Positions 16,449 to 23,442 of a stretch of 32,799 nt of DNA are shown piece after piece. Numbering within the stretch: position 1 is the first letter of the stretch; the number at the start of each line of letters is the position of its first letter. The notes under the pieces were generated by a model. That model was given only the letters and a program-made list of their open reading frames with translations. It did not search any database and was not told where the DNA came from. The stretch spans positions 1 through 32,799 of the forward strand of contig JAGCWY010000031.1 in assembly GCA_017961625.1 (NCBI GenBank), read 5' to 3'. Position numbers and translations under genes: made by a program. The DNA comes from Ruminococcus sp. GTDB lineage: Bacteria; Bacillota; Clostridia; Oscillospirales; Ruminococcaceae.

Positions 16449-17081
16449 TCATTGCCTGTCATAGTATCTCTTTCCGCCGTTAGGTCGGAAATAAGTCCTT
16501 ATATATCCGTCCGTTGACAATATGACGAACTCATTGGTAGCTTCGATATAGTATACACTGTCGCCGTCCTCAGCTTCGGTCTTGTGAAGAGCTTTGGAAT
16601 TATTTATGACGTCGCTGGCTCCCTTTTCGTATTCAGCAGCGGTCTTATAATCAAAATCGCCTTCAAATTCAGCTCCGTGTTTCTCGAAATGCATGGTAAG
16701 CTGTTTTTCGCTACGGAAGTGATACTCAACGTAGGAACCGTCGCCGCTATCGAAAACAGTAGTAGTTGTTGTTGTTTTCTCAGATTCTTCGGAAGTTGTT
16801 GTTTTTTTATTCTTTTTAACCGTTGTTGTCCTCGAAGTCGTATTCTTCTTTGACGATGCGGAATTCGCTGTGGTTTTTTTTGTAGTTGTTCCAGCTTTTG
16901 CCGTAGTTACATCTCCAGAGTGGGCGCTTGTGGTCCAAACTACTATCCCCTCCGTCGTGGTGACTGTCTCTTTTATCGGCTTTTCGCCGTAGCTGCCACT
17001 ATGGTCGCTGCATCCGCCGAGCAAGGTGACAGCAAGCAGTGCAGCTGCCGGCAATGCGGCAAAAATATTCATTATTTTCAT
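16449..17081 (-). CDS. Lipoprotein with Thr-rich linker and toxin-like C-terminal domain
   Basis: 210 residues. The signal peptide ends in lipobox LLGGC, so the protein should be membrane-anchored outside the cell. A low-complexity Thr/Lys/Ser linker spans about 40-110. The C-terminal ~95 residues carry the pattern HFEKHGAEF ... YKTAAEYEKGASDVINN ... NEFVILSTDGYIRTYFRP ... RYYDRQ. From memory this pattern recurs at the C-termini of polymorphic toxins and phage-borne proteins grouped as barnase/EndoU/colicin/RelE-like (BECR) nucleases; function here is untested and could be non-toxic. The ATG at 17081 is chosen because AGGAGGT lies just upstream. It heads a two-gene operon with the FTP/PepSY lipoprotein. 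Confidence 0.7.
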   Translation of the reverse strand: MKIMNIFAALPAAALLAVTLLGGCSDHSGSYGEKPIKETVTTTEGIVVWTTSAHSGDVTTAKAGTTTKKTTANSASSKKNTTSRTTTVKKNKKTTTSEESEKTTTTTTVFDSGDGSYVEYHFRSEKQLTMHFEKHGAEFEGDFDYKTAAEYEKGASDVINNSKALHKTEAEDGDSVYYIEATNEFVILSTDGYIRTYFRPNGGKRYYDRQ

Positions 17082-17114
17082 ATACCTACCTCCTGACACA
17101 GCTCTTGTAACTAC

Positions 17115-17143
17115 ATTATACTGCAACTTCCGAAAAATATCAA
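17115..17143 (-). promoter_or_regulatory. Sigma-A promoter of the lipoprotein operon
   Basis: On the minus strand TTGATA (17138-17143), 17 bases, TATAAT (17115-17120). The start would be near 17108, giving a short leader with AGGAGG. Confidence 0.85.
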
Positions 17144-17153
17144 GTTACAAAAC

Positions 17154-17189
17154 AGCAAAAATCCCGAGAACACAAAAGGCTCTCAGGAT
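17154..17189 (-). terminator. Terminator of the 17215-17985 gene
   Basis: On the minus strand ATCCTGAGA ... TCTCGGGAT pair over 9 positions with one mismatch, followed by TTTTTGCTGTTTT. Confidence 0.7.
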
Positions 17190-17214
17190 CTGCTGTTATC
17201 TGAGGAAATAATGT

Positions 17215-17985
17215 TCAATGCCCTAAAGCACGTACTTCTCTTACGTCATAAGTCAGCTTGAACTCATCGTCGTCGCACTCACTGTAAAAGCTGTTCACAA
17301 CACGTTCAGCCACAAGGTGTCCACCCTCGTCGTCAGCTCCTATCAGCAACGCAAGTATCCTGTCCTCGCTGCATACTGAGGAGATATCTCCTCTTCTGAG
17401 GCACTTCCGTACCTCCTCCGAAAGGATATTCATACCTTGCTCTTTTTTGTCAGACGAGCTCTTCTTGTGAGTGCTCAGGCTGAACACGAGCATCTGGGTA
17501 TCCTTCTGTGTGCGCTCAAGAACTCTGAGCACAAAACGGAATATATTCGTAAAATCCACGGAGCGGACGCAGTAAGCTCCTGATTCTCCGTCCTTCAGCT
17601 TAAGAAGGCTGTCTATTGTAACAGACCTGTGGATATCATTATTCGGCACCAACGTAGCAAGGGCTTTCGCTCTTCTCAGCATGAGCTGACTGCATATCGG
17701 CAGTCTTATCACATCGTCAAAGCCGAGAGCCATGAGTATCTCCTGATTTTCGCAGCTCACCTCTGAGGTGACAGCCGCAGCAGGAGTATTGCAGTGCTTT
17801 CCCGAAGCGCGGATATTCTCGATTACAGTGGCTATAGAGCCGCTGCAATAAGCCTCTGAAACTATGATTATATCACATTCTGGCAGCCCGCTGGCATCGG
17901 AAACGATCATGCATTCAAAGCTTTTTCCGAGATTTTTTTCCCAGTATTTAGCCTTTCTCTTGCTGTCAATTATTCCTGCTCTCAT
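17215..17985 (-). CDS. Degenerate receiver plus GGDEF-like protein
   Basis: 256 residues. The N-terminal ~115 residues have the alternating beta/alpha look of a response-regulator receiver (MRAGIIDS, CDIIIVSEAY, AAAVTSEV, LGFDDVIRLPI), but the expected acidic pair and phosphorylatable Asp are not evident. Residues about 145-250 (FTNIFRFVLRVLERTQKDTQMLVFSL ... LRRGDISSVCSEDRILALLIGADDEGG) resemble a GGDEF domain that has lost the GGDEF signature, so cyclic-di-GMP synthesis is unlikely. Role unknown; a sensory or effector function is only inferred. Ribosome binding is weak (GGCGGAACG before the ATG). Promoter with palindromic half-sites at 18011-18051. Confidence 0.6.
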   Translation of the reverse strand: MRAGIIDSKRKAKYWEKNLGKSFECMIVSDASGLPECDIIIVSEAYCSGSIATVIENIRASGKHCNTPAAAVTSEVSCENQEILMALGFDDVIRLPICSQLMLRRAKALATLVPNNDIHRSVTIDSLLKLKDGESGAYCVRSVDFTNIFRFVLRVLERTQKDTQMLVFSLSTHKKSSSDKKEQGMNILSEEVRKCLRRGDISSVCSEDRILALLIGADDEGGHLVAERVVNSFYSECDDDEFKLTYDVREVRALGH

Positions 17986-18010
17986 CGTTCCGCCCCCCGG
18001 TTCAAAGAAT

Positions 18011-18038
18011 ATTCACAAGTGAATTATATCATATTCAC
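18011..18038. promoter_or_regulatory. Possible operator over the -10 box
   Basis: Three hexamer half-sites, ATTCAC (18011-18016), GTGAAT (18019-18024) and ATTCAC (18033-18038), form a 14-bp palindrome ATTCAC-AA-GTGAAT and a second inverted pair with an 8-base spacer. They flank and overlap the -10 box of the gene at 17215-17985. Confidence 0.5.
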
Positions 18039-18051
18039 AGTTAAGTATCAA
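18023..18051 (-). promoter_or_regulatory. Sigma-A promoter of the GGDEF-like gene
   Basis: On the minus strand TTGATA (18046-18051), 17 bases, TATAAT (18023-18028). Confidence 0.85.
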
Positions 18052-18128
18052 TTATCGTTTCTTACAAAATTTTTTTGGTTTTTTTGTCGGAATTACCGCT
18101 TGACAGAGCGAAAGAGGCTTCACAGCGT

Positions 18129-18160
18129 AAAAAAAGACTGCTCCCCGGCAGTCTTTTCTT
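18129..18160. terminator. Terminator of the DUF2975-XRE operon
   Basis: AAAAAGACTGC-TCCCCG-GCAGTCTTTTCTTT. On the minus strand the stem is followed by seven T. It lies about 100 bases beyond the XRE stop codon. Confidence 0.85.
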
Positions 18161-18258
18161 TAAAATTGGTAAATAACTTTTTTGGCGGTCGGGAACTGCG
18201 AACGCTGTATCCACAGTAAACCACCGAAATAATAAAATGATTTTCATGGCAGCGTTTC

Positions 18259-18480
18259 TTACCCCTGAACGCTGTCGTCGTCTATGAATTCGAGAATATC
18301 TCCCGGCTGACAGCCGAGGGCTTTGCATATAGCATTAAGGGTAGAAAAGCGAATGGCGCTTACCTTGCCTGTCTTGAGCTTTGAAAGGTTGACGTTGCTC
18401 ACTCCCACCCGGTCGCTGAGCTCGTTAAGGCTTATTTTTCTGTCTGCCATAACGCGGTCAAGTCTGAGGATTATCGACAT
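18259..18480 (-). CDS. XRE-family transcriptional regulator, YozG-like
   Basis: 73-residue single-domain Cro/CI-type helix-turn-helix protein. The HTH is visible in KISLNELSDRVGVSNVNLSKLKTGKVSAIRFSTLNAICKAL, followed by the short acidic tail CQPGDILEF that is typical of this small family. Such regulators are commonly encoded next to DUF2975 membrane proteins, as here (11-base gap to the upstream gene). It probably autoregulates the operon, but this is inference. Confidence 0.9.
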   Translation of the reverse strand: MSIILRLDRVMADRKISLNELSDRVGVSNVNLSKLKTGKVSAIRFSTLNAICKALGCQPGDILEFIDDDSVQG

Positions 18481-18491
18481 AAGTTCTCACC

Positions 18492-18935
18492 TCACAGTGT
18501 TTCGTCGGACTCTATCTGGAGAAGCTTGCCGTAGCGCAGTATCTCAGCTACAAACAGGAAAATACCAGCCAGAAAAACATAGCCTGTTCCTCTGGAAATA
18601 AATATCTTGAAAAAGCCCTCCGAGGATCCCTCTATAATAACAGTGAGTACCGTATTCACGAGGAACAGTCCGGCAATGCCCCTGACCGACCATATATTGC
18701 CCCGTGTAAAGGGTCTGCCGTTTCTGAATATCCTGAAACACATCAGTGCAGCCACAACATATACTGCGGCATCAACAAGACAGGAGATACGCATTGCCGT
18801 GTAGTAAGGCTGCATGACCCCATATTCCTGATTAAATTGAAAAATACCGAGCTCGGCATATATTGTCGCTACTATAAGCGATATTATCATTATTACAAGA
18901 CTGCTTCTTTTGATTATTAATATATTTTTTTTCAT
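18492..18935 (-). CDS. DUF2975-type four-helix membrane protein (second copy)
   Basis: 147 residues with four hydrophobic segments (about 10-28, 47-66, 85-103, 116-134) and the C-terminal signature LRYGKLLQIESDETL. Family function is unknown. It is a paralogue of the gene at 18955-19437, sharing the ending YG-x-x-LQ-x-ESDETL, and lies between it and the XRE gene. GGGAGAG precedes the ATG. Confidence 0.82.
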   Translation of the reverse strand: MKKNILIIKRSSLVIMIISLIVATIYAELGIFQFNQEYGVMQPYYTAMRISCLVDAAVYVVAALMCFRIFRNGRPFTRGNIWSVRGIAGLFLVNTVLTVIIEGSSEGFFKIFISRGTGYVFLAGIFLFVAEILRYGKLLQIESDETL

Positions 18936-18954
18936 TTTAAACTCTCCCTTGTTC

Positions 18955-19437
18955 TTACAGCGTCTCGTCGGACTCTTTCTGCAATACCGCTCCGTAGCGG
19001 AACACCAGTGAAAATGCGTAAAGTATAAGTCCAGCCAGCCATATAGTACCGATGTTTACAGTTCCGGCGTCAATATAATTCAGAAGGTCCCATGTTACTT
19101 CAAATACTATCAGAGCCACACCCATATTCTTTAAGGAACGGCTGACCTTTTCGGTAAACGGTGAAGCACCTCCACTCATACGAAACAGCAGCTTCAAGGC
19201 TGCCACAATTGTGATGATAAGGGCTGTTAACATTACAAAAGCTGCCAATACGTAGAGTATCACCTGCCAATCGCTCTTATCCGGCCAAGCTTCTTCGGAC
19301 TCGTTCCAGCCGTCAATCCAGCCTGCCTTTGCGTCGGGGAAATAGGTATAGATGTAATATACAATGTAGGCTATTACCCCGATGACCGATATCCTGCTGA
19401 TATTTCTGATCTTCGATGTTAGTTTTGTGATTTCCAT
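18955..19437 (-). CDS. DUF2975-type four-helix membrane protein (first copy)
   Basis: 160 residues, four predicted membrane segments (about 17-34, 61-85, 108-122, 130-148), ending FRYGAVLQKESDETL. First gene of a three-gene operon DUF2975-DUF2975-XRE. AGGAG is 8 bases before the ATG. The tandem duplication suggests a heteromeric or diversified pair; function unknown. Confidence 0.82.
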   Translation of the reverse strand: MEITKLTSKIRNISRISVIGVIAYIVYYIYTYFPDAKAGWIDGWNESEEAWPDKSDWQVILYVLAAFVMLTALIITIVAALKLLFRMSGGASPFTEKVSRSLKNMGVALIVFEVTWDLLNYIDAGTVNIGTIWLAGLILYAFSLVFRYGAVLQKESDETL

Positions 19438-19492
19438 AGTTGTTTCTCCTATTCATGTGTTTTTTATGGAGCTGTTCTCCATCCGCGAATAT

Positions 19493-19521
19493 ATAATACC
19501 ACGGCATTTAATGTTTGTCAA
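19493..19521 (-). promoter_or_regulatory. Sigma-A promoter of the DUF2975-XRE operon
   Basis: On the minus strand TTGACA (19516-19521), 17 bases, TATTAT (19493-19498). An ATTTAATG word overlaps the spacer. Confidence 0.87.
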
Positions 19522-19533
19522 CACTTTTTTTAT

Positions 19534-19634
19534 GTTTATCATTAAATATTGTATGTTTAACCATAAATCAACTGATTAAGCAAGCTAAATCTTGTGTAAT
19601 TTTAACGATAATTATTTATCGTTTATCATTAAAT
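19534..19634. repeat. Direct repeats and palindrome upstream of the DUF2975 operon
   Basis: GTTTATCATTAAAT occurs exactly twice (19534-19547 and 19621-19634, 87 bases apart). Between them is the perfect palindrome AACGATAA-TTAT-TTATCGTT (19604-19623). These are candidate binding sites for the XRE protein. Confidence 0.6.
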
Positions 19635-19681
19635 TACTAGCAGAGAAATTCAGATTTCAGTCAATTTTCACAATTTTATTA

Positions 19682-19710
19682 TGGACAAGCGAGGTAAAAT
19701 GTGATATAAT
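19682..19710 (+). promoter_or_regulatory. Sigma-A promoter of the beta-CASP operon
   Basis: TGGACA (19682-19687), 17 bases, TATAAT (19705-19710). The leader would be about 150 bases and includes the repeat and its hairpin. Confidence 0.82.
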
Positions 19711-19732
19711 ATAAATAAGGAAATCATAGTTT

Positions 19733-19848
19733 TGATCTGTAAAATTATGATTTGAGTGAGTAGTATTATGCAGCGAAATAGCTTCTACTCTCTGCTTTTC
19801 ATTTACTACTTACTGAAATCAAAATTCAGCAAAGCTGATTTTTGATTT
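19733..19848 (-). repeat. Intergenic repeat copy with 15-bp terminal hairpin
   Basis: Ends in AAATCAAAATTCAGC-AAA-GCTGATTTTTGATTT (19816-19848), a 15-bp inverted repeat with one mismatch. The interior words GAGTGAGTAGTA and CTTCTACTCTCTGC match other copies, best the one at 6850-6976. The hairpin is 3 bases from the AAAGGAGG of the beta-CASP gene and would be in its mRNA. Confidence 0.6.
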
Positions 19849-19866
19849 ACAAAAGGAGGAAATACA

Positions 19867-21462
19867 ATGAAAATGACTTTTATCGGCGCTACCCATGAGG
19901 TCACAGGCAGCTGTACTTATATAGAAGCCTGCGGGAAGAGGTTCCTTGTGGACTTTGGCATGCAGCAGGGAGAGGATATCTTCGAGAACGTTCAAATACC
20001 TGTTTCACCTTCAAATATAGACTTCGTTCTCCTCACCCATGCTCATATCGACCATTCCGGTCTACTTCCTCTCCTCTACTCCGGCGGCTTTCAGGGAGAA
20101 ATACACGCTACCGAGGCTACCTCCAATCTCTGCTCGGTAATGCTCCGTGACAGTGCTCACATTCAGGAGTTTGAAGCGGAATGGAGAAGCCGTAAGGCTG
20201 CAAGACGAGGCGAGCCCGACTACGAACCCCTCTATACAATGGAGGACGCTATCGGCGCTATCGAGCTTTTCATACCTCACCGCTATGACACAGAATTTGA
20301 GATATCCGAAGGTATAAAGGTACTCTTCCGCGACGCCGGACACCTTCTCGGCTCATCAAGCATAATACTCACACTCACCGAGGATGGAGCCACAAAAACT
20401 ATCGCATTTTCCGGCGATATCGGCAATATTAAGCAACCTCTTATACGCAATCCTCAACATATAACTGCTGCCGATTATGTGGTAATGGAATCCACCTACG
20501 GGAACCGTATCCATGACATTCCTACGGATTATACCGCCTCCCTTGCAAAGGTATTGCAGGAGACCTTCGACCGAGGAGGCAGCGTTATCATCCCCTCCTT
20601 TGCAGTCGGCAGAACGCAGGAAATACTCTACTTCATACGCCATATCAAGTCCGAGGGACTTGTCAGCGGTCATGACGGCTTCCCTGTATATGTGGACAGC
20701 CCCCTCGCAAATGAAGCTACGGATATATTCATTAGTAACCGTGAGAGCTGCTACGACGAGGAAGCTCTCTCCTTCGTCCGCCGAGGCATAAATCCTATCG
20801 GCTTCGACGACCTGATAAGAACTGTCAGCAGCGATGATTCACGTGCTATCAATGAGGATACGCGCCCCAAAGTCATATTATCAGCCAGTGGTATGTGTGA
20901 GGCAGGCCGTATCAAGCATCACCTGAAGCACAATCTCTGGAAGAAGGAGAATACCATACTCTTCGTCGGCTATCAGGCAGGAAATACTCTCGGCAGAGCC
21001 CTTGTGGACGGAGCCAAACGAGTAAAGCTCTTCGGTGAGACAGTCAAGGTCGCAGCAAGGATAACTCAGCTACCCGGTATCAGCGGTCATGCTGATATGA
21101 ACGGTCTCATGGAATGGGCAAAGGCTGTATCAGGAGTTCAACGCTTCTTCGTAAACCACGGCGAAGCAAGCTCCTCCGAAAGCTTTGCACAACGTCTGCG
21201 AGACGAGCTGGGAATTGAGGTATACGTCCCATTCAGTGGCGCGGAGTTCGATATCGCTCAAAACGAAATAACTATTGACGCAGAACCAATACCGATACCA
21301 AAGAGGAAGAATACCGCAAACTTCAATATCGCCTATAGCGACCTCATCGCTGCTTCAGACCGTCTTGCAGCTCTTATCAAAGATTCAGACGGCAGAACGA
21401 ATGCAGATATGCGTCAACTCACAGAGGCTATCCACAAGCTCTGTGACGATTGGAAGCTGTAA
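19867..21462 (+). CDS. Beta-CASP metallo-beta-lactamase RNase-like protein
   Basis: 531 residues. The metallo-beta-lactamase core has the zinc motif HAHIDHSG (His58, His60, Asp62, His63), a second metal ligand region DAGHLLGSSS and FSGDIGN. The beta-CASP insertion follows (VIIPSFAVGRTQEIL, ILSASGMCEAGRIKHHL), then the closing histidine in GISGHADMNG. This is the architecture of CPSF-73/YSH1-like and RNase J-related nucleases acting on RNA; whether it acts as an exo- or endonuclease here is not known. About 75 extra residues follow the core. AAAGGAGG lies 7 bases before the ATG. Its stop overlaps the next start (TAATG). Confidence 0.9.
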   Translation: MKMTFIGATHEVTGSCTYIEACGKRFLVDFGMQQGEDIFENVQIPVSPSNIDFVLLTHAHIDHSGLLPLLYSGGFQGEIHATEATSNLCSVMLRDSAHIQEFEAEWRSRKAARRGEPDYEPLYTMEDAIGAIELFIPHRYDTEFEISEGIKVLFRDAGHLLGSSSIILTLTEDGATKTIAFSGDIGNIKQPLIRNPQHITAADYVVMESTYGNRIHDIPTDYTASLAKVLQETFDRGGSVIIPSFAVGRTQEILYFIRHIKSEGLVSGHDGFPVYVDSPLANEATDIFISNRESCYDEEALSFVRRGINPIGFDDLIRTVSSDDSRAINEDTRPKVILSASGMCEAGRIKHHLKHNLWKKENTILFVGYQAGNTLGRALVDGAKRVKLFGETVKVAARITQLPGISGHADMNGLMEWAKAVSGVQRFFVNHGEASSSESFAQRLRDELGIEVYVPFSGAEFDIAQNEITIDAEPIPIPKRKNTANFNIAYSDLIAASDRLAALIKDSDGRTNADMRQLTEAIHKLCDDWKL

Positions 21463-22190
21463 TGCGTATCTGTCCTAAATGCGGTAGCAGAATAAACGAC
21501 GATGCAAAAGAATGCCAGGTATGTGAAAAATTAAAAGGAACTGACCGCGAAAACTACAAACGCACCAGTTTTTTCTTATTTTTCTTTTCTCTTGTTCTAG
21601 CGTCCGTATATGTGCTTATATGCGCTGTACACGGCATCATAAGGCTATCCAGTATAGACAACTATACGTTCCTTGAATACGATAGTCTGATAGGATCTAT
21701 GGAGCCACATCCTGCCGTCATAGTTCTGCATTACCTTGTATTCGGCCTACTCCTTCCCCTATCATTCGGACTTTTTATAGTATCCATAGCCCTGAGCCGC
21801 AAGGTAAAGTTGCTAATACCATTCACAATAGTAGGTATTGTAGCCGAGTTTTCGCAAATACTTATGGACTGGAGAAACTACTTACAGGTATTCCGTGAAA
21901 AGGATAGGTTCCTTTACGGTATAATCGGAATGGATATATTCTCCGCCCTACTGGTATTATTCTTCTTTGGACTGATGATATGGATGCTGTCAACGGATTT
22001 CACCATAAGCCAGAGCCGTCTGCTAATAGCTTTCGGCTTTGTGCTTGTTGCCTCTCGGTTCCTACTCAAAATATATATGTCGGATGACCCCGAGATTCTA
22101 AGATTCGTTTCGGCTACAAAGTCGTATATACTGCTCTCGGCAATGCTTGTAAACTCATGGAAGCGCTACAACGACAGCAGGAATATGTAA
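21462..22190 (+). CDS. Zinc-ribbon membrane protein of unknown function
   Basis: 242 residues. The N-terminus is a zinc ribbon with cysteines 4, 7, 18 and 21 (CPKC ... CQVC), followed by about six hydrophobic segments (near 36-56, 84-106, 116-136, 154-176, 184-202, 215-230). Start at the ATG at 21462, which overlaps the upstream stop as TAATG, indicating translational coupling. I do not recognise a functional family. The ribbon is probably cytoplasmic and the rest membrane-embedded. Confidence 0.78.
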   Translation: MRICPKCGSRINDDAKECQVCEKLKGTDRENYKRTSFFLFFFSLVLASVYVLICAVHGIIRLSSIDNYTFLEYDSLIGSMEPHPAVIVLHYLVFGLLLPLSFGLFIVSIALSRKVKLLIPFTIVGIVAEFSQILMDWRNYLQVFREKDRFLYGIIGMDIFSALLVLFFFGLMIWMLSTDFTISQSRLLIAFGFVLVASRFLLKIYMSDDPEILRFVSATKSYILLSAMLVNSWKRYNDSRNM

Positions 22191-22204
22191 ACAAGCTATA
22201 TAAT

Positions 22205-22240
22205 AAAAAGCCCGGTCGTGTGTGACCGGGCTCTTATTAT
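22205..22240. terminator. Bidirectional terminator between convergent genes
   Basis: AGCCCGGTC-GTGTGT-GACCGGGCT flanked by AATAAAA and TTATTATT: a perfect 9-bp GC-rich stem. It serves the zinc-ribbon gene and serA. Confidence 0.92.
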
Positions 22241-22242
22241 TC

Positions 22243-23403
22243 TTACTTAATGACTCTTACTCTGATAACACCGTCAACTGCGTTGATTTTGCCTTCAACT
22301 GTAGGAGGTACATCACCTGTTACATCGAGCATCGTGTAAGCAAAGTCCTTCTTGGAAGCGTTTACCATGTTCTCGATGTTGATTCCCTCGTTACCTACTG
22401 CTGTAGTGATAGAAGCGATAGTTGTTGGGACGTTCTTGTGGATTATGCATATCTTTGTGCCAACAGCGTTCATTGAAGCATTTGGAAGATTTACACTGTT
22501 CTTGATATTGCCGTTCTCGAGGTACTCGATAAGCTCCTCAGCTGCCATAACTGCACAGTTGTCCTCGCTTTCAGGAGTTGAAGCGCCGAGGTGAGGGAGA
22601 ACGATAACATCGTCAACGCCAAGTACTGTATCGTCAGCAAAGTCGGTAACGTACTTGGCAACCTTGCCGTCAGCGATAGCCTTTACTACCGCCTCACTAT
22701 TGATGAGCTCACCTCTTGCAAGGTTGATGAGACGTACACCGTCCTTCATCATAGCTATCTGCTCAGCATCGATAGTGTTCTTTGTCTGAGGAGTATATGG
22801 CATGTGAATAGTGATGTAATCACTATTCTCGTATATCTCGTTGATATCTGCAACAATCTTTACAGAAGGCTCAAGGTGAAGTGCAGCTCCTACTGAAAGG
22901 AAAGGATCGAAGCCTATTACCTTCATACCGAGAGACTCTGCTGCGTTTGCGATTTTTCCGCCGATAGCGCCGAGACCGATGATACCGAGAGTCTTGCCTG
23001 CAATCTCAGGACCAGCGAACTTGGACTTGCCGCCCTCAACTGTCTTTGGAGCGTCAGGTGTGCCCTTGAGTGAAGCTGCCCATGAAGCTGCCTCAACAAT
23101 CTTTCTTGAAGAAAGGAGAAGTGCGCATATAGCAAGCTCCTTAACGGCGTTTGAGTTTGCACCGGGAGTGTTAAATACGCAGATACCTTCCTGTGCGCAG
23201 CGCTCAACAGGTATATTGTTCACTCCTGCGCCGGCACGAGCGATAGCAAGGAGATTGTCACCGAACTGCATATCGTGCATCTTTGCAGAACGAACCATTA
23301 TTGCGTCCGGATTAGCGCAGTCCTCGGATACTGAATACTTGCTCTTGTCAAAAATATCTGTGCCGATATCTGAGATCTTATTTAAAGTCTGTATCTTGTA
23401 CAT
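22243..23403 (-). CDS. serA: D-3-phosphoglycerate dehydrogenase
   Basis: 386 residues; oxidises 3-phosphoglycerate to 3-phosphohydroxypyruvate, the first step of serine synthesis. The NAD-binding motif is GIIGLGAIGGKIAN (near residue 140), the substrate and catalytic regions include RAGAGVNNIP, NLARGELIN and the His of LPHLGASTPESE. A C-terminal ACT domain (about 317-386, KICIIHKNVPTTIASITTAV) suggests allosteric control, as in the short SerA type with a single ACT domain. It lies 39 bases downstream of serC in the same operon. Confidence 0.95.
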   Translation of the reverse strand: MYKIQTLNKISDIGTDIFDKSKYSVSEDCANPDAIMVRSAKMHDMQFGDNLLAIARAGAGVNNIPVERCAQEGICVFNTPGANSNAVKELAICALLLSSRKIVEAASWAASLKGTPDAPKTVEGGKSKFAGPEIAGKTLGIIGLGAIGGKIANAAESLGMKVIGFDPFLSVGAALHLEPSVKIVADINEIYENSDYITIHMPYTPQTKNTIDAEQIAMMKDGVRLINLARGELINSEAVVKAIADGKVAKYVTDFADDTVLGVDDVIVLPHLGASTPESEDNCAVMAAEELIEYLENGNIKNSVNLPNASMNAVGTKICIIHKNVPTTIASITTAVGNEGINIENMVNASKKDFAYTMLDVTGDVPPTVEGKINAVDGVIRVRVIK

Positions 23404-23442
23404 TTCAGTAAACCTCTTTCTGTGTATTTTTTGTCTGTACGA

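Larger units (their letters stand above)
19438..19866. other. Divergent intergenic region, 429 bases
   Basis: Contains the leftward DUF2975 promoter (19493-19521), repeated GTTTATCATTAAAT words (19534 and 19621), a palindrome AACGATAA-TTAT-TTATCGTT (19604-19623), the rightward promoter of the beta-CASP gene (19682-19710), and an intergenic repeat copy ending in a hairpin (19733-19848). No gene seen. Confidence 0.65.

Noticed and set aside
18250..18274. Inverted repeat CAGCGTT/AACGCTG at the XRE stop codon
   Set aside because: No U-tract, and a much better terminator follows at 18129-18160.
18062..18328. 88-codon minus frame overlapping the XRE gene and its terminator
   Set aside because: Runs through the hairpin terminator, has no ribosome binding site, and its composition is not protein-like.
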